From assembly GCA_030247855.1 (NCBI GenBank), contig JAPDRN010000036.1, positions 124,001 through 188,000 of the forward strand: a stretch of 64,000 nt of DNA. The letters run 5' to 3'. Positions 44,590 to 56,736 of the stretch are shown here, piece by piece. Each line of letters begins with the position of its first letter. The stretch's first letter is position 1. Origin of the DNA: Knufia peltigerae. Its lineage: Eukaryota > Ascomycota > Eurotiomycetes > Chaetothyriales > Trichomeriaceae. The position numbers and the translations under genes are program-made. The notes beneath the pieces are model-generated. The model worked only from the letters and a program-made list of their open reading frames with translations. It searched no databases and was not told where the DNA came from.

Positions 44590-45383
44590 ACTTGCTGAAT
44601 GCCGGGTTTCGTTCGTGTTGTTGTTTTGGTTGGATTTAGGATTTTGACCGACAAAAATGGCTTCTGTTGTGAAATTGACTCGACAAGTCCTCGCTCTCAC
44701 TCCTAACACCGACAATTCATACTCGCCCTCAAAAAAGCCTGGGAAACAAAAGACCGAGAACTCTCTTCTGCAAGGAAACGTGTTCAAACAACCTTGACGC
44801 ATCCTCCTACGAAGCACTCGTACGAGAAGTATTAATAATATGTCAACGGCACGGGTACAAGTAGTCCGACGTCTGTGGCGCTAATAAGATAAGAAAAAGG
44901 CGAGGCTGGCAAGAAGAGGAGAGGAGGCCCGAATCATCCTCCATACACACTCCCTGTGACAGAGACAAACCAGATACTTTGGCCATGAACTCAGAGAACT
45001 CTACCCAAGTTGTATCATTCATTAAAGAAGTCAAACTATTCCGTACTCCGTAGGATATTCGATCAGAACGACTGGCAAGCATTCGCTATGCTCATTTGAT
45101 ATATCGCTACACAAATAAACAAACCCAAATTACGAATGCCCATTGGCCAAAGTCCATGAAATCATAAACGCATAAACATAAACCCACAACGCCATTCAAA
45201 TGCCATCATCACCAAACACAATAAGCCAAATGTTGACTTGCGATGCAAAGGATCCAAAATGGATACTCGATTATAGCCAGTAAAGCAAGGCACCAGAGTC
45301 GTTACCGTCGTTAAAAATCATCCGTCTCCCATCTCCAATCAATAACATACTGCACCACTCTTGATTCTCACCCTACAGGTTCT
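44590..45383. other. Intergenic region at the right edge of the cluster
   Basis: AT-rich, with the 3' UTR of glycogenin and the promoter of the flavocytochrome. No gene seen; nearby ORFs are short. Confidence 0.45.
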
Positions 45384-47794
45384 CTATACCACTGCAGTTT
45401 GAGGTAACGGGCGAGCAGAGGTTGGGCTTGGCATATCCTCCTTTTCATCAGTCTCTCTCTTCACATCACTAGCCGGCTCATCCGGTTCCTGTCCCAATTC
45501 GAAATGAGGTGCCTTCAGGATTGGCTTCGGCACCTTTGGTGTTTTGGTCGGGGATATCGCCAACTCCGTCTTGTGAATCACTGCTTCCTTGCTGTTGCTC
45601 TCCGGCATCTCACGTTGCGGTAGTTCATCCGCCTCCTCTACCTCCTTCGCAACGTTAGGCGACATCAATACCTCGCTCTGTCGTCTTTGGAGTTCTTCGA
45701 GCTTCGACACCGGATTCTGTTTTCCACAATATTGGCATCTCCAATAAAAAACATGGGGCAAATCATGCACAAGGGTGGAACGCAACGCAGCAGCAAAATC
45801 AGGCGTGGGGTAGGAGGAGAATCGACGCACCCAATCTTCTTGCTTTGGCACTCCTTCAGCTGTAGGTAAAGTTTCTTCGTCTCTCTCCTGACCCCATATC
45901 GTGGCTCGACGGATCGGCGCTGGTGTCACGGGTAAGCTCGGTCGTTCGATCTCGGTAGGGAAATCGGTCAGTTTCAAACTCGGTCGTCGCTGGGAGTCAG
46001 CAGTAGTAGGTGAGGCAATGGCAGTCCCACCAGGAGAACGCTGGGTCGGGGTATGGTGTAGGACTTGCAACTTTCCTTTCTTTGCTTGGCTTAGTGCTCG
46101 CATATATCGTTCGATTTCAGGCATATCGTCCCAAGCATTCGTCCGTTGCTGAAAGGCTTCCCAGGGGTTGATTGGTTCTCGCTGTGTGGGAGTGGGTGGG
46201 CTTTCTTCCGTTCCCTTGGACTGGTCTGTGACCTCTGCAGACGACTCTTTAGGTTGGACTCCGAGCGTTGTTTGTTCTGCTGGTTGTGGTGGAGGAGGAC
46301 TAGGTGGTCTTGCTTGAGGAAATACTCGGGTAGGCTTGGGTGCTCGTGCTTCCCATGGGAAAATCTGTCTCGGTTTAATAGGTTCAGGAGTCTTTTCCGG
46401 TACTTGATACCACATGTCCTTCGGCGCTTCAGGATACCTAGTTGGCGGCTGGAAAAGTTGGGTATCGCTCGACATATCGTAGATGGTGGTTGGGAAATTG
46501 GCTGCTTCGGGTTTTGAATGTGCAGGCGGCGGTGCTCTGAACGGTGTCAATACCTAGTAATCATCACCAACTGAGAGCATACCTTGAAGGCTCCCATTCT
46601 ACATGCGGTGCACTAAACCGCCTCTGTTCAGCTGTAGCAATTGGGGCAAAATCCGATCGCATTGCCGGCGTTGGAGCATCACCCAGGGGCATCTCGACTT
46701 TGACAGTTTGATGCGAATTAGATCCAGGTATGGTGATCTCTGGAGGAAGAGGAATCTGTCCCTGTTGAGGAGACGGGACTTGTTGCTGTTGGCTGGAGTA
46801 GCTCGGGACATATAGAGGTTCCTCTCCGCGGACATAATCTTGTACCTTCTTGGTTGAGGTGTACGTCTGGGTATCGTAGTGCGTGACGGTCTGGACACGA
46901 TTGAGAACATGACCCCTTTGATGCGATCGTTATTATCGGACTTACCATTGGTCGATAGTGCCGGTCATAGACAGACCACCACATGCCCAGGAGCTCCCCA
47001 TATACGCCAGTGTTATACCTGTTGTCCCTCCCCAGAGTCCAAGGCTTGTCTTGCCCGATGAAATGTACCACCGCTATACTACTCTGGAAATGCCGATAAG
47101 CAGGCACGTATTGATAGTTGCCGCTAGGTGTGCAGTTGTATACAAAGCTCAATCTCTTCCAGTCACGGAAGTGCATATTAAGTAGTCCCTGATCCGCTCC
47201 ATCAAAGCTGATACCTCGTTGTGCCAGGGCCAACAGAGCATAGTAGTCTGCCATATTGGGTTTGAGGACCATCAAGCCAGTATTGAAGCAGTCCGGCCAG
47301 CCTATGTCTGGAACGGCAGCAAAGTCCGCGTCGACGGTGAGGAGCTCATTCGGTGCTCTCAGTGCGACGGTGTCGGCGTCCATATATATTATTCTTGTGT
47401 ACTGTGTCTGCCTCCACAGCTCAACCTTAGTAAAGGTGGATATCAAGTCTGGTCTGTTCATGAGGTAGAGGTTGGCCGGGTTCTTATTCGTGATTTGTTG
47501 AATGGGCACGACTTCATCATATACGGTCTGCACAGGTCAGCATACGTGCAGAGAAGCCTGTGGCGGAGATACAGACCCTGAGCTCGTTGATGGTGTCAGA
47601 GGCAAGTCTGTCAACGGTAATGAAAGCTACCAGAGGAGCCTTGACACCTCTGTCTCTAAGAGAGTGGCCGAGGACCATAGCACCTGGAGCATGGTCAGCG
47701 TCGCAACAGAGCTCCAGTGGCAGTGCAACTAGCCTGGAAGGTAGGCATCGTTCATGAGCAGCGTCGCAAAGACAGCTCTGCCTATAGGTGCCAT
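45384..47794 (-). CDS. Glycogenin (GT8 glycosyltransferase) with long disordered tail
   Basis: Five exons (47794-47734, 47683-47577, 47527-46946, 46890-46583, 46536-45384) give 736 residues. The catalytic part (about 1-250) has MNDAYLPGAMVLGHSLRD, the metal-binding DADT motif, FNTGLMVLKP, DGADQGLLN and HFIGQDKPW, all typical of glycogenin, which primes glycogen by self-glucosylation. The rest is Pro/Ser/Glu-rich, with the conserved fungal tail block EAPKDMWYQVP and IFPWE, and a lone WRCQYC pair late in the tail. The first intron (47733-47684) starts with GCTAGT instead of GT; it is inferred because only that join gives the conserved LPGAMVLG sequence. A housekeeping gene outside the cluster. 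Confidence 0.92.
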
Positions 47795-50104
47795 GCTGGC
47801 GGAGGAGGGGAGCGGTGGGAGGAGAGAAGAAGGCCCTCGACGCTTCCGGGACCAGAGGAAGGTATGTGTTGTTGTTACTGGAGCAAGGAGGGCATCTTGT
47901 GTAGGTAGTATACGAAGGAAGGACTATGCCCTAGGTCGAGCCAGGTGTTGGTGTGTGTGTGGGAGAGAGAGAGTGAGTCAGTGAGAATGCTCTGCTTGAT
48001 GAAGTATGCGCAGCGAGGCCAGCGATGGGGGAATTTGGGGTGGAGTGGGCAGGAAAGACGCTGGTGACGCCAAAAGATGCAGAAGCTTGAAGCTTCCCGT
48101 TGAGCTCCCCCGCACCACAGAGCACGAGTACCCAAGGGGCTAATCACTACTGGACTGTTAGGCACCTAGTAAATACCTGCTAGGCCGAGTAGTACCTAGT
48201 AGTAATCCCCCAGCTCATCATCCACTCACACAGATCCAGACGCATGGCCTGACGTCGTTTCTACTCGCCCTCGTACTCCGAACATCTACCATCATCAAGG
48301 CGTCGTGGAATCTGGTCATCTGCATCTCATACATACATGGATCTACAATGCAGCATCCTTCCCCATATCTTTGTATCACACTATATACTCCCACCAAAGG
48401 TATCGAGTCTAATGTTCGCTCCTCATTACAACCGCATGATCTCGACAGGCCTGTCCACGACGTCCCACTCGACCCTGGAAAAACATGTGCACTGAATTTG
48501 AGACCTTGACCCACGAGCTAATCAGATAAGCTACACCTATGGAGTATGATCAAGAATAATGCCTAAAAGACGGATACCAACAAGTCTACCCTCAGAAATA
48601 CCTCGATTCTACCGAGTAAAGGTACAGGCAAATTCTGTGATAAGCCCAGCCAATTTCCACCGAATGCTCCATCACGCCCGCCCTCAACCGACCTTGGGCT
48701 GATCAATCCCTGGCTCGCCTAGGGTTCCCCTGTCCTCATTGCCAGCCTTCTGTACTCATTGCAGGCATAAAATGTCCTTTTTCATCTGGTTGCCGCGGTA
48801 TCTGTGGCTGGTGGATTAGCAAAGAAAAAAATAATACGGGTCAGTCACTAGTTCTCAGACATCACACCATTTTTTTGTTGGTGAAAACAAATCTTTGCCT
48901 TGTTCCTCATAGTTTGTTTTTTCATTTCCTGAAAAGTTTCCGGTCGATTCCGGGAAGTCTTGACAAGGAACAGTGCTTTGTACTTTTTGTCCTGGCCTCG
49001 TGTTAGCTTTTACACCACCTACAGTCAAGCTTCGGATACAGATTGCACCCAGATCATGGCATACACTAGGGAAATACTTTGCATACTATGACAGCTGCCA
49101 TCGGACCACAGGGCCTTGAGTGGGTTGAATGTACGCCACACTGACAGAAGCCATGGCGTCTTTGACTTGTAGGTGTCCTGCACTTACGGATAATCCAAAC
49201 CGGGTGATGCTCCTACACGACCGAGGATACTGTCGCAGATGGTCAAGACCTCGTCCAGTACTGCAAGTGCCCCAGGCTGGCTTTGTCGAAAAGGCTGCAA
49301 AAGCTCGCAATTCGAGGCGATTGTTGCGACGCCAGACACGATCTTGAAGAAATGGCTTCACCGTCATGACCTGGCTTTGATATCTACATGCAAGAAGGAC
49401 ATGCAACATCGACCTCTCAGGGTCATTGAGGCGAGTGAGCTCGACGCAAGCAGTGTAGTTAACTGAGGATCGACTTGCGACTACCACAGTCGGCCACAAC
49501 TTTCAGAGCCAGCCTCACGAAAACACTTTGAAACATTTCAAGAGTTTTCGATAACAGAATGATTAGATTACGAGTTCCTGCTGTTGTATTTGTCGACAAG
49601 GACTGGGTGTGAGGTCTTCGTATAATCAGAATTGTTCGGACGGTCATAGCTTTCTCGGGTTGGAGTCAGGGCATGTTGTGGCGTCTAGGAACAATTGCCT
49701 AAGAACTCCCCTTTCCACAGGTAGATTTCTGCCACTATTTAAGAAGGCAGTAGAGCTACCCTACGAGTAGTTGTCTAGGTATCGTCGTTTGCTGCCGTAC
49801 TGTACTTTCGTAGGTATGTATGCATATCAAGGTAGGCAAGGGACGAGGTGTAGCTCCAACATCGGCCACCGATCTCCACGATGATTGGTGAGGCTGCCTG
49901 TTGCCTATACAACCCCGTAGTAGCTAGCGATTGGCCGCGCGACCCTTCATTGTCGTCAGCAGAAGAGACCCTGAAAATACAATGACATTTAGAAGATTTA
50001 TAATTGATTCAACGTGCTCGCTCTAATGCCAACTGTCTAGCAGAGAGTTCAACTATCTCCAGAAAGGTCACGGACAATTGAAATAAACACAAAGTACCAT
50101 CACC
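47795..50104. other. 2.3-kb region without a supported gene
   Basis: Upstream of glycogenin. It contains a GT/GA-rich microsatellite-like patch near 47950-47985 and only short frames. The open frames at 49086-49499 (minus) and 49129-49466 (plus) overlap each other and show no recognised domain. A non-coding transcript or small gene cannot be excluded. Confidence 0.4.
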
Positions 50105-50521
50105 ATGTCATTTACCCAGGGAACATGTGAGAGAAATGGCGCTCTTACAATGGTAATGCCAGCATTAACCATCACAGGGAACACGGGGGAACAAATCCGT
50201 GAACACAAGTTGGCATGCTCTATCATCAACCTGCACGGTACTGAGGATGCAGTCTTTGACGACGAAAATCTCGACTTTCTCAAGGGGTTCACGCAAAACA
50301 GGTCATTGGCAGAACGCAACAATGTTCTCAGAGAGCATGGCTGGCATGACGATACTGGTTCAGGAGCCAACAAGCAAGCGATACTAAACGATGGGAGTCT
50401 GTCAGGGCTCCTCATTGCAAAGTACGGTACAGAGGAGCCTGCATTGGATGAAAGGGACTGGGAATTGCTGGACGAGTGGTTCGCCAAAGGTATGCCAACG
50501 GGGGAGCATGTTGAGCGGTAG
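50105..50521 (+). CDS. Small hypothetical protein
   Basis: A single-exon 138-residue open frame starting at an ATG with A at -3 (CACCATGTC). It is polar and mostly acidic in its second half (DERDWELLDEWFAK), with no signal peptide or membrane segment. I do not recognise the family. A longer frame on the opposite strand (50068-50910) overlaps it, but has no good start context or domain. Real coding status is moderate: composition and start context look normal, yet it has no supporting motif. Confidence 0.45.
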   Translation: MSFTQGTCERNGALTMVMPALTITGNTGEQIREHKLACSIINLHGTEDAVFDDENLDFLKGFTQNRSLAERNNVLREHGWHDDTGSGANKQAILNDGSLSGLLIAKYGTEEPALDERDWELLDEWFAKGMPTGEHVER

Positions 50522-51387
50522 ATACACCTTTTTGTTACGAATGTCGGTTCTCTATAGGGATGAACCATGTATACAGTAGCTCGGTATCCGGAATTCAATT
50601 CGATCATGATCTCTAACAAGAATGTCCTCCTCTTTACTCCGTAAACTTGAATACTCGCCCTTCCAAATGATGCCAAGATAATATCACGTGATATCAAACA
50701 TGGCCTCCTCGTTGGTCCAACTGATTCATTCTGTTGTTGTAGCGCCGTCCCACAACTCTCGCAGTCCAGGCTTCGCCGCCGACCAGTTGTCGTGTAGCTC
50801 GCTCGATCCAGCCGTCTGGTCATTCTCGGATCATTCGCGCCCACGGCTGTCATTCCTTCGTTCTCTTCTTTCCCACCAACCAAACAAGCTGGCATCGCGC
50901 ATTGCAACACCAGCTAGCCATTCGAACCTTTCTCAATTCTCATCTTGTAGGTTGACAACCTCGATTCCTCCTTCTATCTTGTCGAGCCAACCTTATCCCA
51001 CCGTCGAGAGAACGGCGGCCTCACTTTTTGTCTCACTAGAAAAGCCCCCAATCGCCTCCCTCAGGCTCAGATTTATATTCTTGACTTGATTGTTTCTGCT
51101 TTTACTTATATAGAGGCTTCAATGCCTGCGAATTTTCCTCCTTCTTTGAACTCGGACCACATTCTTACCACGATGCTGTCATTGGATTGCTTCAACTCAA
51201 GTCTAACATCTTTCAAGTCTCTTCCTAGCTTCCTCCTCTCCCGAACCGACACGGGCCATATTACTTGACCTCCCTCGCAACATCTAGTCACCATCCAACT
51301 AGATGTCATAAACCTAACAAACAAATCCAAGGTCAACCGGGCCTCTGATCAAGAAAACATTGACGGTGTTGGAAAACAAGGGTCGAA
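50522..51387. promoter_or_regulatory. Region upstream of the Ars2/Serrate gene
   Basis: Serine/proline-rich open frame 50688-51089 and its antisense counterpart have no recognised domain; pyrimidine-rich composition suggests the 5' UTR and promoter of the downstream gene. Confidence 0.4.
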
Positions 51388-54206
51388 ATGAATCCATACG
51401 AGGCTTATGGTTCCCCTCCCGCCGAAAGGTCCCCTCGCTACAGAGCGCGAGACGATGACTACGACAGAAGAGATACATACAGACGTCGCTCTCCTGGTAT
51501 GATGGCCACTTCGGTCCGCTGCAGTGATACTGATTGAATACAGTTGACGACAGACGTCGTCCGGCCCCAAGGCCGCGTTCGAGATCCCCAGTAGGCATCG
51601 ATCGCTATCAGCCTGACCGAGAACGCGAACGCGAACGGCCAGCTAGAGACGACCACTACGACCCTAATCGCACTGCGACACGAGAGAGAGACGATCGCCG
51701 AAGAGCACCTTCTCCGACTGCGGCAAACATTGATCGCTATGTGCCCGGCCAGGACGTTGCGAAACCCGCCATGAAAGTAAATCCGCTAGCCAATCCTCTG
51801 ACGCTCAGTACGCAAGCCGGATTTAGCTTCTTTGCCGATTGGTGGAGATGTGAACAGCAGCTCAAGGAAGAAAAGGAAAGAGCGAAGCATGGCGGAAGAC
51901 GGCCTTCCGACCGCATAAAGGGTGATCGGGAAGCCAAAGAAGACCGCGAAAAGGAACGATCCAAGATCCAAGAAGCCTACGATCAGTACAAGCAAGACTT
52001 CCAGGTGACAATGGCCAGACAATTCGTCATGGCTCACAAAGGCGAGGAGTGGTTCAAGGAGCGCTACGTCTCAGAAGTCAGAGAGCCTATTCGTAAGCGC
52101 CTGATGGAGTTCCGCCAGGGTATCTTTGATCAGTGGGAGAAGGAGATGGACACCGGTGCATTCGACGAGTTCACCTTGGAGGGCATCTACAAGAATGACA
52201 GTGATGGTGCTGGAGGTATGGTCGAGAAAGAAGAGGGCGAAACCGTCGGAGGTGGTGAGGTCCTCGGTGTCTTGGATCTGGTACCAGCCAAAGGTGGTGA
52301 TCTGAGAGACGACTTGGTCAATCAGCCCGCCCTTCTCATCAAGACACTCGCGCCAAATGTCGGCAGAGAGCGGATCGAGGAGTTCTGCAAAGAGCATCTT
52401 GGCGAAGAAGACGGCGGGTTTCGAGGATTATCCTTGAGTGATCCTAACCCTGCCAAAAAATTCCATCGCATTGGCTGGATCATGCTCAACCCTGCACCTG
52501 AAGAAGATGGTGATGCCATGCAAGAGGTCGAGCGGGGTGATGGTCGGGACGAGGAAGCCGAAGAAGGCGAGGAGAAGCCGCAAGTTGAGAAGCAGTCGAC
52601 GACTCAAAAAGCCCTCGAGCTCATCAATGGCAAAGTTATCTCGGACCCTGTGAGAGGCGACTTCACCTGCCACGTTGGCGTCCACAATGCTCCTATTGCA
52701 ACCCGAAAGAAGGCCCTTTGGGACCTGTTCTCCGCTCCCGAGCGCGTTGAACGTGACTACGAACTTGCTAGAAGACTGATCACAAAGCTAGATGCTGAAC
52801 TAGGTCGGGAGGACGCTTCTAGCGGCGTAGCCAAGATTGACGCACGAGTCGAACAGATGAGGAGCCAAGGTCTGTTGCAGCCACCTCCGAGACCGAAGAA
52901 GCCTAACTTCGAAGACAACGATGATGAAATCAAATTCGATGAAGAGGGCGAAGAAGGCGAAGAGACCGAAGAGGATCAAGATGACGAGGAATTACTGGTG
53001 ATCAAGAAGAAGCTCGACCTGATGGTGGAATATCTTCGACGTGTGCACAACTTTTGTCTCTTTTGTGTCTTCGAGGCGGATTCGGTTCATGAGCTGGTTC
53101 GAAAGTGCCCTGGTGGCCACCTTCGACGACCAAGAGCTGGCTTGAGCACTGCTGCCAAGGCTGCTGCCCGCGCGAGCGCTTTAGGCGAACCATTCCCCGG
53201 CAAGAAAAAGGAGATTGGGATGGAGGACGAACCGATGAGTCCTGTCCAAGAAAAGCGTGCTTCTAAATTCAACAAGAATGACCAGCAGCTACTTCGAGCC
53301 TTCAACTGGGTCAAAACCTTTGAGGAAAAGATCCTCCAAATCCTCGAACCAGAATACGTCGATTTGAAAAAGATTGGAGGTAAACCTGTCGAGGAAGCCT
53401 TGGAGGACGAACTCGCCAAATGGGTCAAGCAAGAAGATGAAGCCAAGTACCGATGCAAGGTCCCTGATTGCACGAAGCTGTTCAAAGCAGAACATTTCTG
53501 GAAGAAGCATGTGGAAAAGAGGCACGAGGAGTGGTATTTGGAACTCAAGAAAGACGTAAGTCTCTTTTTGATTATGATTTTGGGTGTTAACTAATTGTCG
53601 CAGCTCGAACTTGTCAACCACTACGTCCTTGATCCGTCGCACATTGCACCATCTCGGTCAGATGCCAACTCCAACGGACACTTTCCTCTACCGAACAATC
53701 ATCATCTCAATTCTGGTACGCCCCGTGGATTTAGCCTGCAAAACATGGGCATGAACATGATGGCCTTTGGCCAGAACGCGATGATCAACATGCCAGGTGT
53801 GCAGGCACCATTTCCGTCTGGCTTCGGTGGCGATGGTATGAACGGTGGAAACCACACTGGCGGTCCGATTCGTCGTGGCGGTGGCAGATATGGCAATCGA
53901 TCCGGCCCCTACGATCGCAATGCACGGAATGGCCAACGAGGATACAACAACATGGGTGGTCTGCTCCGTGGCAATCTGCCCCCCGGCCTCAACCCGGCAT
54001 TCATCGCCCAAGGTGGTGGCGGCGGTGGTGGAAAATGGGGCGACGGTGCAGGTGGCGGCATGAATGCCATGGGACCCAGAGAGGCCGTTCAAGGAAGAAG
54101 CCTCAAAAGTTACGAAGACCTCGACGCCGCTCCGAATGGCAGCGGGGGTGGTGCTGGTGCTCAAGCAGCAGCTCACGCAGCTGGAAGCGCAGAGCTTGAT
54201 TACTAG
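51388..54206 (+). CDS. Ars2/Serrate RNA effector homologue
   Basis: Three exons (51388-51496, 51544-53555, 53604-54206) give 907 residues. An Arg/Asp/Pro-rich N-terminus leads into the SERRATE/Ars2 N-terminal domain (ADWWRCEQQLKEEKERAK, KVNPLANPLTL). The central part has an RRM-like and helical core (KKFHRIGWIMLNP; EYLRRVHNFCLFCVFEADS) and acidic tracts. A C2H2 zinc finger YRCKVPDCTKLFKAEHFWKKHVEKRH lies near residue 680, given here as its positions C-x4-C and H-x4-H. The C-terminus is Gly/Asn-rich with RGG-like repeats. Ars2 links the nuclear cap-binding complex to small-RNA and mRNA processing. Housekeeping gene. Confidence 0.9.
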
Positions 54207-54894
54207 GGTTGATTAACCTCTGTTCCCAAAGTTGCAAGGTGACGGCTGAAAACGGATATGAAACGGGAGACGAAGACCAAAAAAAAGGAGATCCCCAAGG
54301 ACAGCCAGGGGCTGGTCCAGTGAGTGAGTCAGTTGAGTGACGTGGTTCTTTCTTGTGTGTCAGTACGGAGTTTCCCCACGAGGGAGAGAGAGAGAGAGAG
54401 ACAAGATTTCGAAATTTGGGCGGCCAGGAAGTTTTTGCTCTTTTTCTTTTTCTTTCTTTGTTTCTTTCGAGAACAAGACCGCGCGCGCAGGCTGTTCGAA
54501 CAACGCGGGACCTCACAGAAGGGGTCAAGATTTTTTTGCGGTTTTGCAGCTCTGCTTTTTCCAAACCACCTTAGGTATGTAAATTATGGGGCACCACAAA
54601 TGGAATGGAACAGTACTTCGAGAATGAGAAAAAAGTAAATGGAACCCTGTACAAAACACGTGATGATGTTTTTAATCCGTCCTTGATGCTCGATACTGCA
54701 ACCAATTGAACGCCCAAACGACAGAACAGCCGAATCCATAAACTTGGGCTCGAGCTTCAAGCAAGCTAGGTAGGTAGCTACGCGTCGATACCTGGGTACT
54801 CCCCTACCCTTTCCTCTCTCAAAAAACTGACAGACACGATCGTAATTCACACTGTCCGTACACACAGATCCATAGCTACCCAAAGCCAAAGCAC
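54207..54894. other. Convergent 3' region with GA microsatellite
   Basis: Between the 3' ends of the Ars2 and Nbl1 genes. A (GA)n run occurs at about 54383-54402 and a T/C-rich tract near 54440-54470. No gene seen. Confidence 0.55.
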
Positions 54895-56215
54895 TCAAGT
54901 CCTCTTCCTCAACACCCTCCGTCCAGTGGCAGGTTCGGCGGCAGCGGTGGCAGCTGCAGCTTTTCTGGTTGCTGTCGTGGTGCCGCCACATTTTAGAGCA
55001 GTCTTCGCGGCACTGGCTGCCTTGGCAACGCCTCGTTTCGCCGGGGCGGGAGGGCTTTTGGGTGGTGCTGCTGAAGCCGCGGTCCTGGTTGCCTTGGCCG
55101 TCGTGGTGCTCTTCGTCGTAGCTGCTCGAGTGCCACGCTTTGGTTTGACAATCGTCGTTCCACTCGACGCCGTGGAGATGTCGGTGCTGGTGCTGTGGTT
55201 GCTGGCCTGGCTCACCGTCCTTTGTTGTGGACTGCTCGGTGCAGATGGGGCTGGACGAGGTGGTGGGAGCATGGCACCTCTAGCAGAGGTTGCCGTGGTC
55301 GTCGTGGCCTTGTCCTTTGACGCCGTCCGGTTGAGACGAGCGGTCGCGCCTCGCTTCGCGTGCTCGTACATGCCGTGCACGCTGGCCGAGACGGCCGTGG
55401 CGGCGGTCTTGAGCGGTGAGGCCGGTTTGAGGGGTGACGTTGGCCGGGCGATCATGCTACCTTTGACCGGAGAGGTGTTGACCGGATACTCCTTGATCGG
55501 GGAGCGTGGGAGGGTGCGAGAGTTGTGGGATCTAGGAGAGAGGACGGACGTTGCTTTTGTGTTTGTGGGTTTGGTGGTAGTCGCTGCCGTCTTGGTGCGT
55601 TTCGTGTTCTTTTGGACGGGGAGCGTGTCCTGATTGTACATCCCACCGTTCTCGTTCTCCTTGTCCGAAGCAATACGGATAGACGAACTCTTGCGCTTCT
55701 TGCCTCGTGCTGCAGCTGCCGGCTGGGGACGCATCGGAGAGGTGGGTTTGTGTTTTTGCTGTTGATGTGGAAGAGGTGGGAGGGGTCGATCCTTGTTCAA
55801 GGCCGTCGTGGTGGATTGTTTGACGGGAGACCGTGGTGACTTCTGGACGTTGTCGTCGTACTGCGCCATGAGCTCTCCCATTGTCATCTTCCGGAGAGCC
55901 AGAGGAATTCGATTGACGCGTCGTTCGATGCGAGATCGAAGGTCGGCACATTGTAGAGCATAGCCAGCTCGAAGTTGACGAGCTCGTTCGGTGACTAGGG
56001 AAGTTTTGGTTAGAGGGTGTTCATCTGTACGTCTCAGACGGACATGTCATCGATCGTCGTGACATACTTTCTAATTGTAGGTTGTCTATCAGCGCTTGCT
56101 TTTGAGACAGCGTGATTCTCATCTTCTTGTGAGAAGGGCTGCCAGTAGGTGTCACGGCGCCAGCAGGTTCCTCGATCTCCTCGGATTTCCTCTTGCGCGC
56201 GTTAGTGGGTGCCAT
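54895..56215 (-). CDS. nbl1: Borealin/Nbl1-like chromosomal passenger complex subunit
   Basis: Two exons (56215-56068, 55994-54895) give 415 residues. The first 90 residues form the borealin N-terminal helical domain: LSQKQALIDNLQLE joins across the splice to ITERARQLRAGYALQ, then RIERRVNRIP and LRKMTMGELM. That helix pair packs with survivin and INCENP in the chromosomal passenger complex, which guides Aurora kinase in mitosis. The remainder is disordered, rich in Lys/Ala/Thr/Ser-Pro with many SP/TP sites, as expected of a Cdk/Aurora target that contacts nucleosomes. The alanine-rich antisense frame here is a composition artefact. Symbol given by analogy with the yeast protein. Confidence 0.87.
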
Positions 56216-56736
56216 TCTCGTGTGCCGCGTTGTCTGAGCTTGTTCTGTAGGATGTATAAGTGACTGTGTAGTCGTTGAGGGGCAGTGTACGATCCAAGGC
56301 AAAAGGTGGAAATCGAGTAAAAGTAGAAGCTGGAATAAACCAAAGTTGGAGGTTCCCAACTTGCAGGTCACAGTTGGTCCCAGTACGAAGTCCAGACGAG
56401 GCACGTAAACAAATAATGGAGGCGCCTTACCTAAGTCTGACTATTTGGGATTAGCGTCTTGGCATCATCGTCGCCCAACAGGGAATACCTCGTCCTTCTA
56501 CTCGTACTGTACCTCCTCCCTACAGTCCTCCAGGGCTATGTTGCCTCAATATTGATGTAAGCAAAGGTAGATCGGTGTTAAGCATCCAAATACTACCATA
56601 TTGTTTGTCACAATCAATACTATTGAAATCACGTCGCTCGCACATCCCGACGCGATGATTCAGATACAAAATGGACTTGACACATAGTATCCTATTCGAT
56701 ATGTGATATTATAAGATATCTCGTACTTCTTGTCCT
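56216..56736. other. Intergenic region between Nbl1 and an alpha/beta hydrolase
   Basis: Contains the Nbl1 promoter and the hydrolase 3' UTR. AT-rich patches but no gene recognised. Confidence 0.45.

Noticed and set aside
44590..44817. N-terminal extension of 76 codons for the flavocytochrome
   Set aside because: The extension is Arg/Cys-rich, without family similarity or a signal peptide; the MMTYKF start is more natural.
50068..50910. 280-codon open frame on the minus strand
   Set aside because: It overlaps the small plus-strand candidate and the promoter-like region, has no domain or clear start context, and its composition looks like an antisense shadow.
50688..51089. Ser/Pro-rich plus-strand frame upstream of the Ars2 homologue
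   Set aside because: Pyrimidine-rich 5' UTR-like composition, no conserved feature.
54926..55633. Long hydrophobic, Ala/Val-rich plus-strand frame
   Set aside because: It is exactly antisense to the Ala/Thr/Lys-rich disordered region of Nbl1; low-complexity codons keep the opposite frame open.
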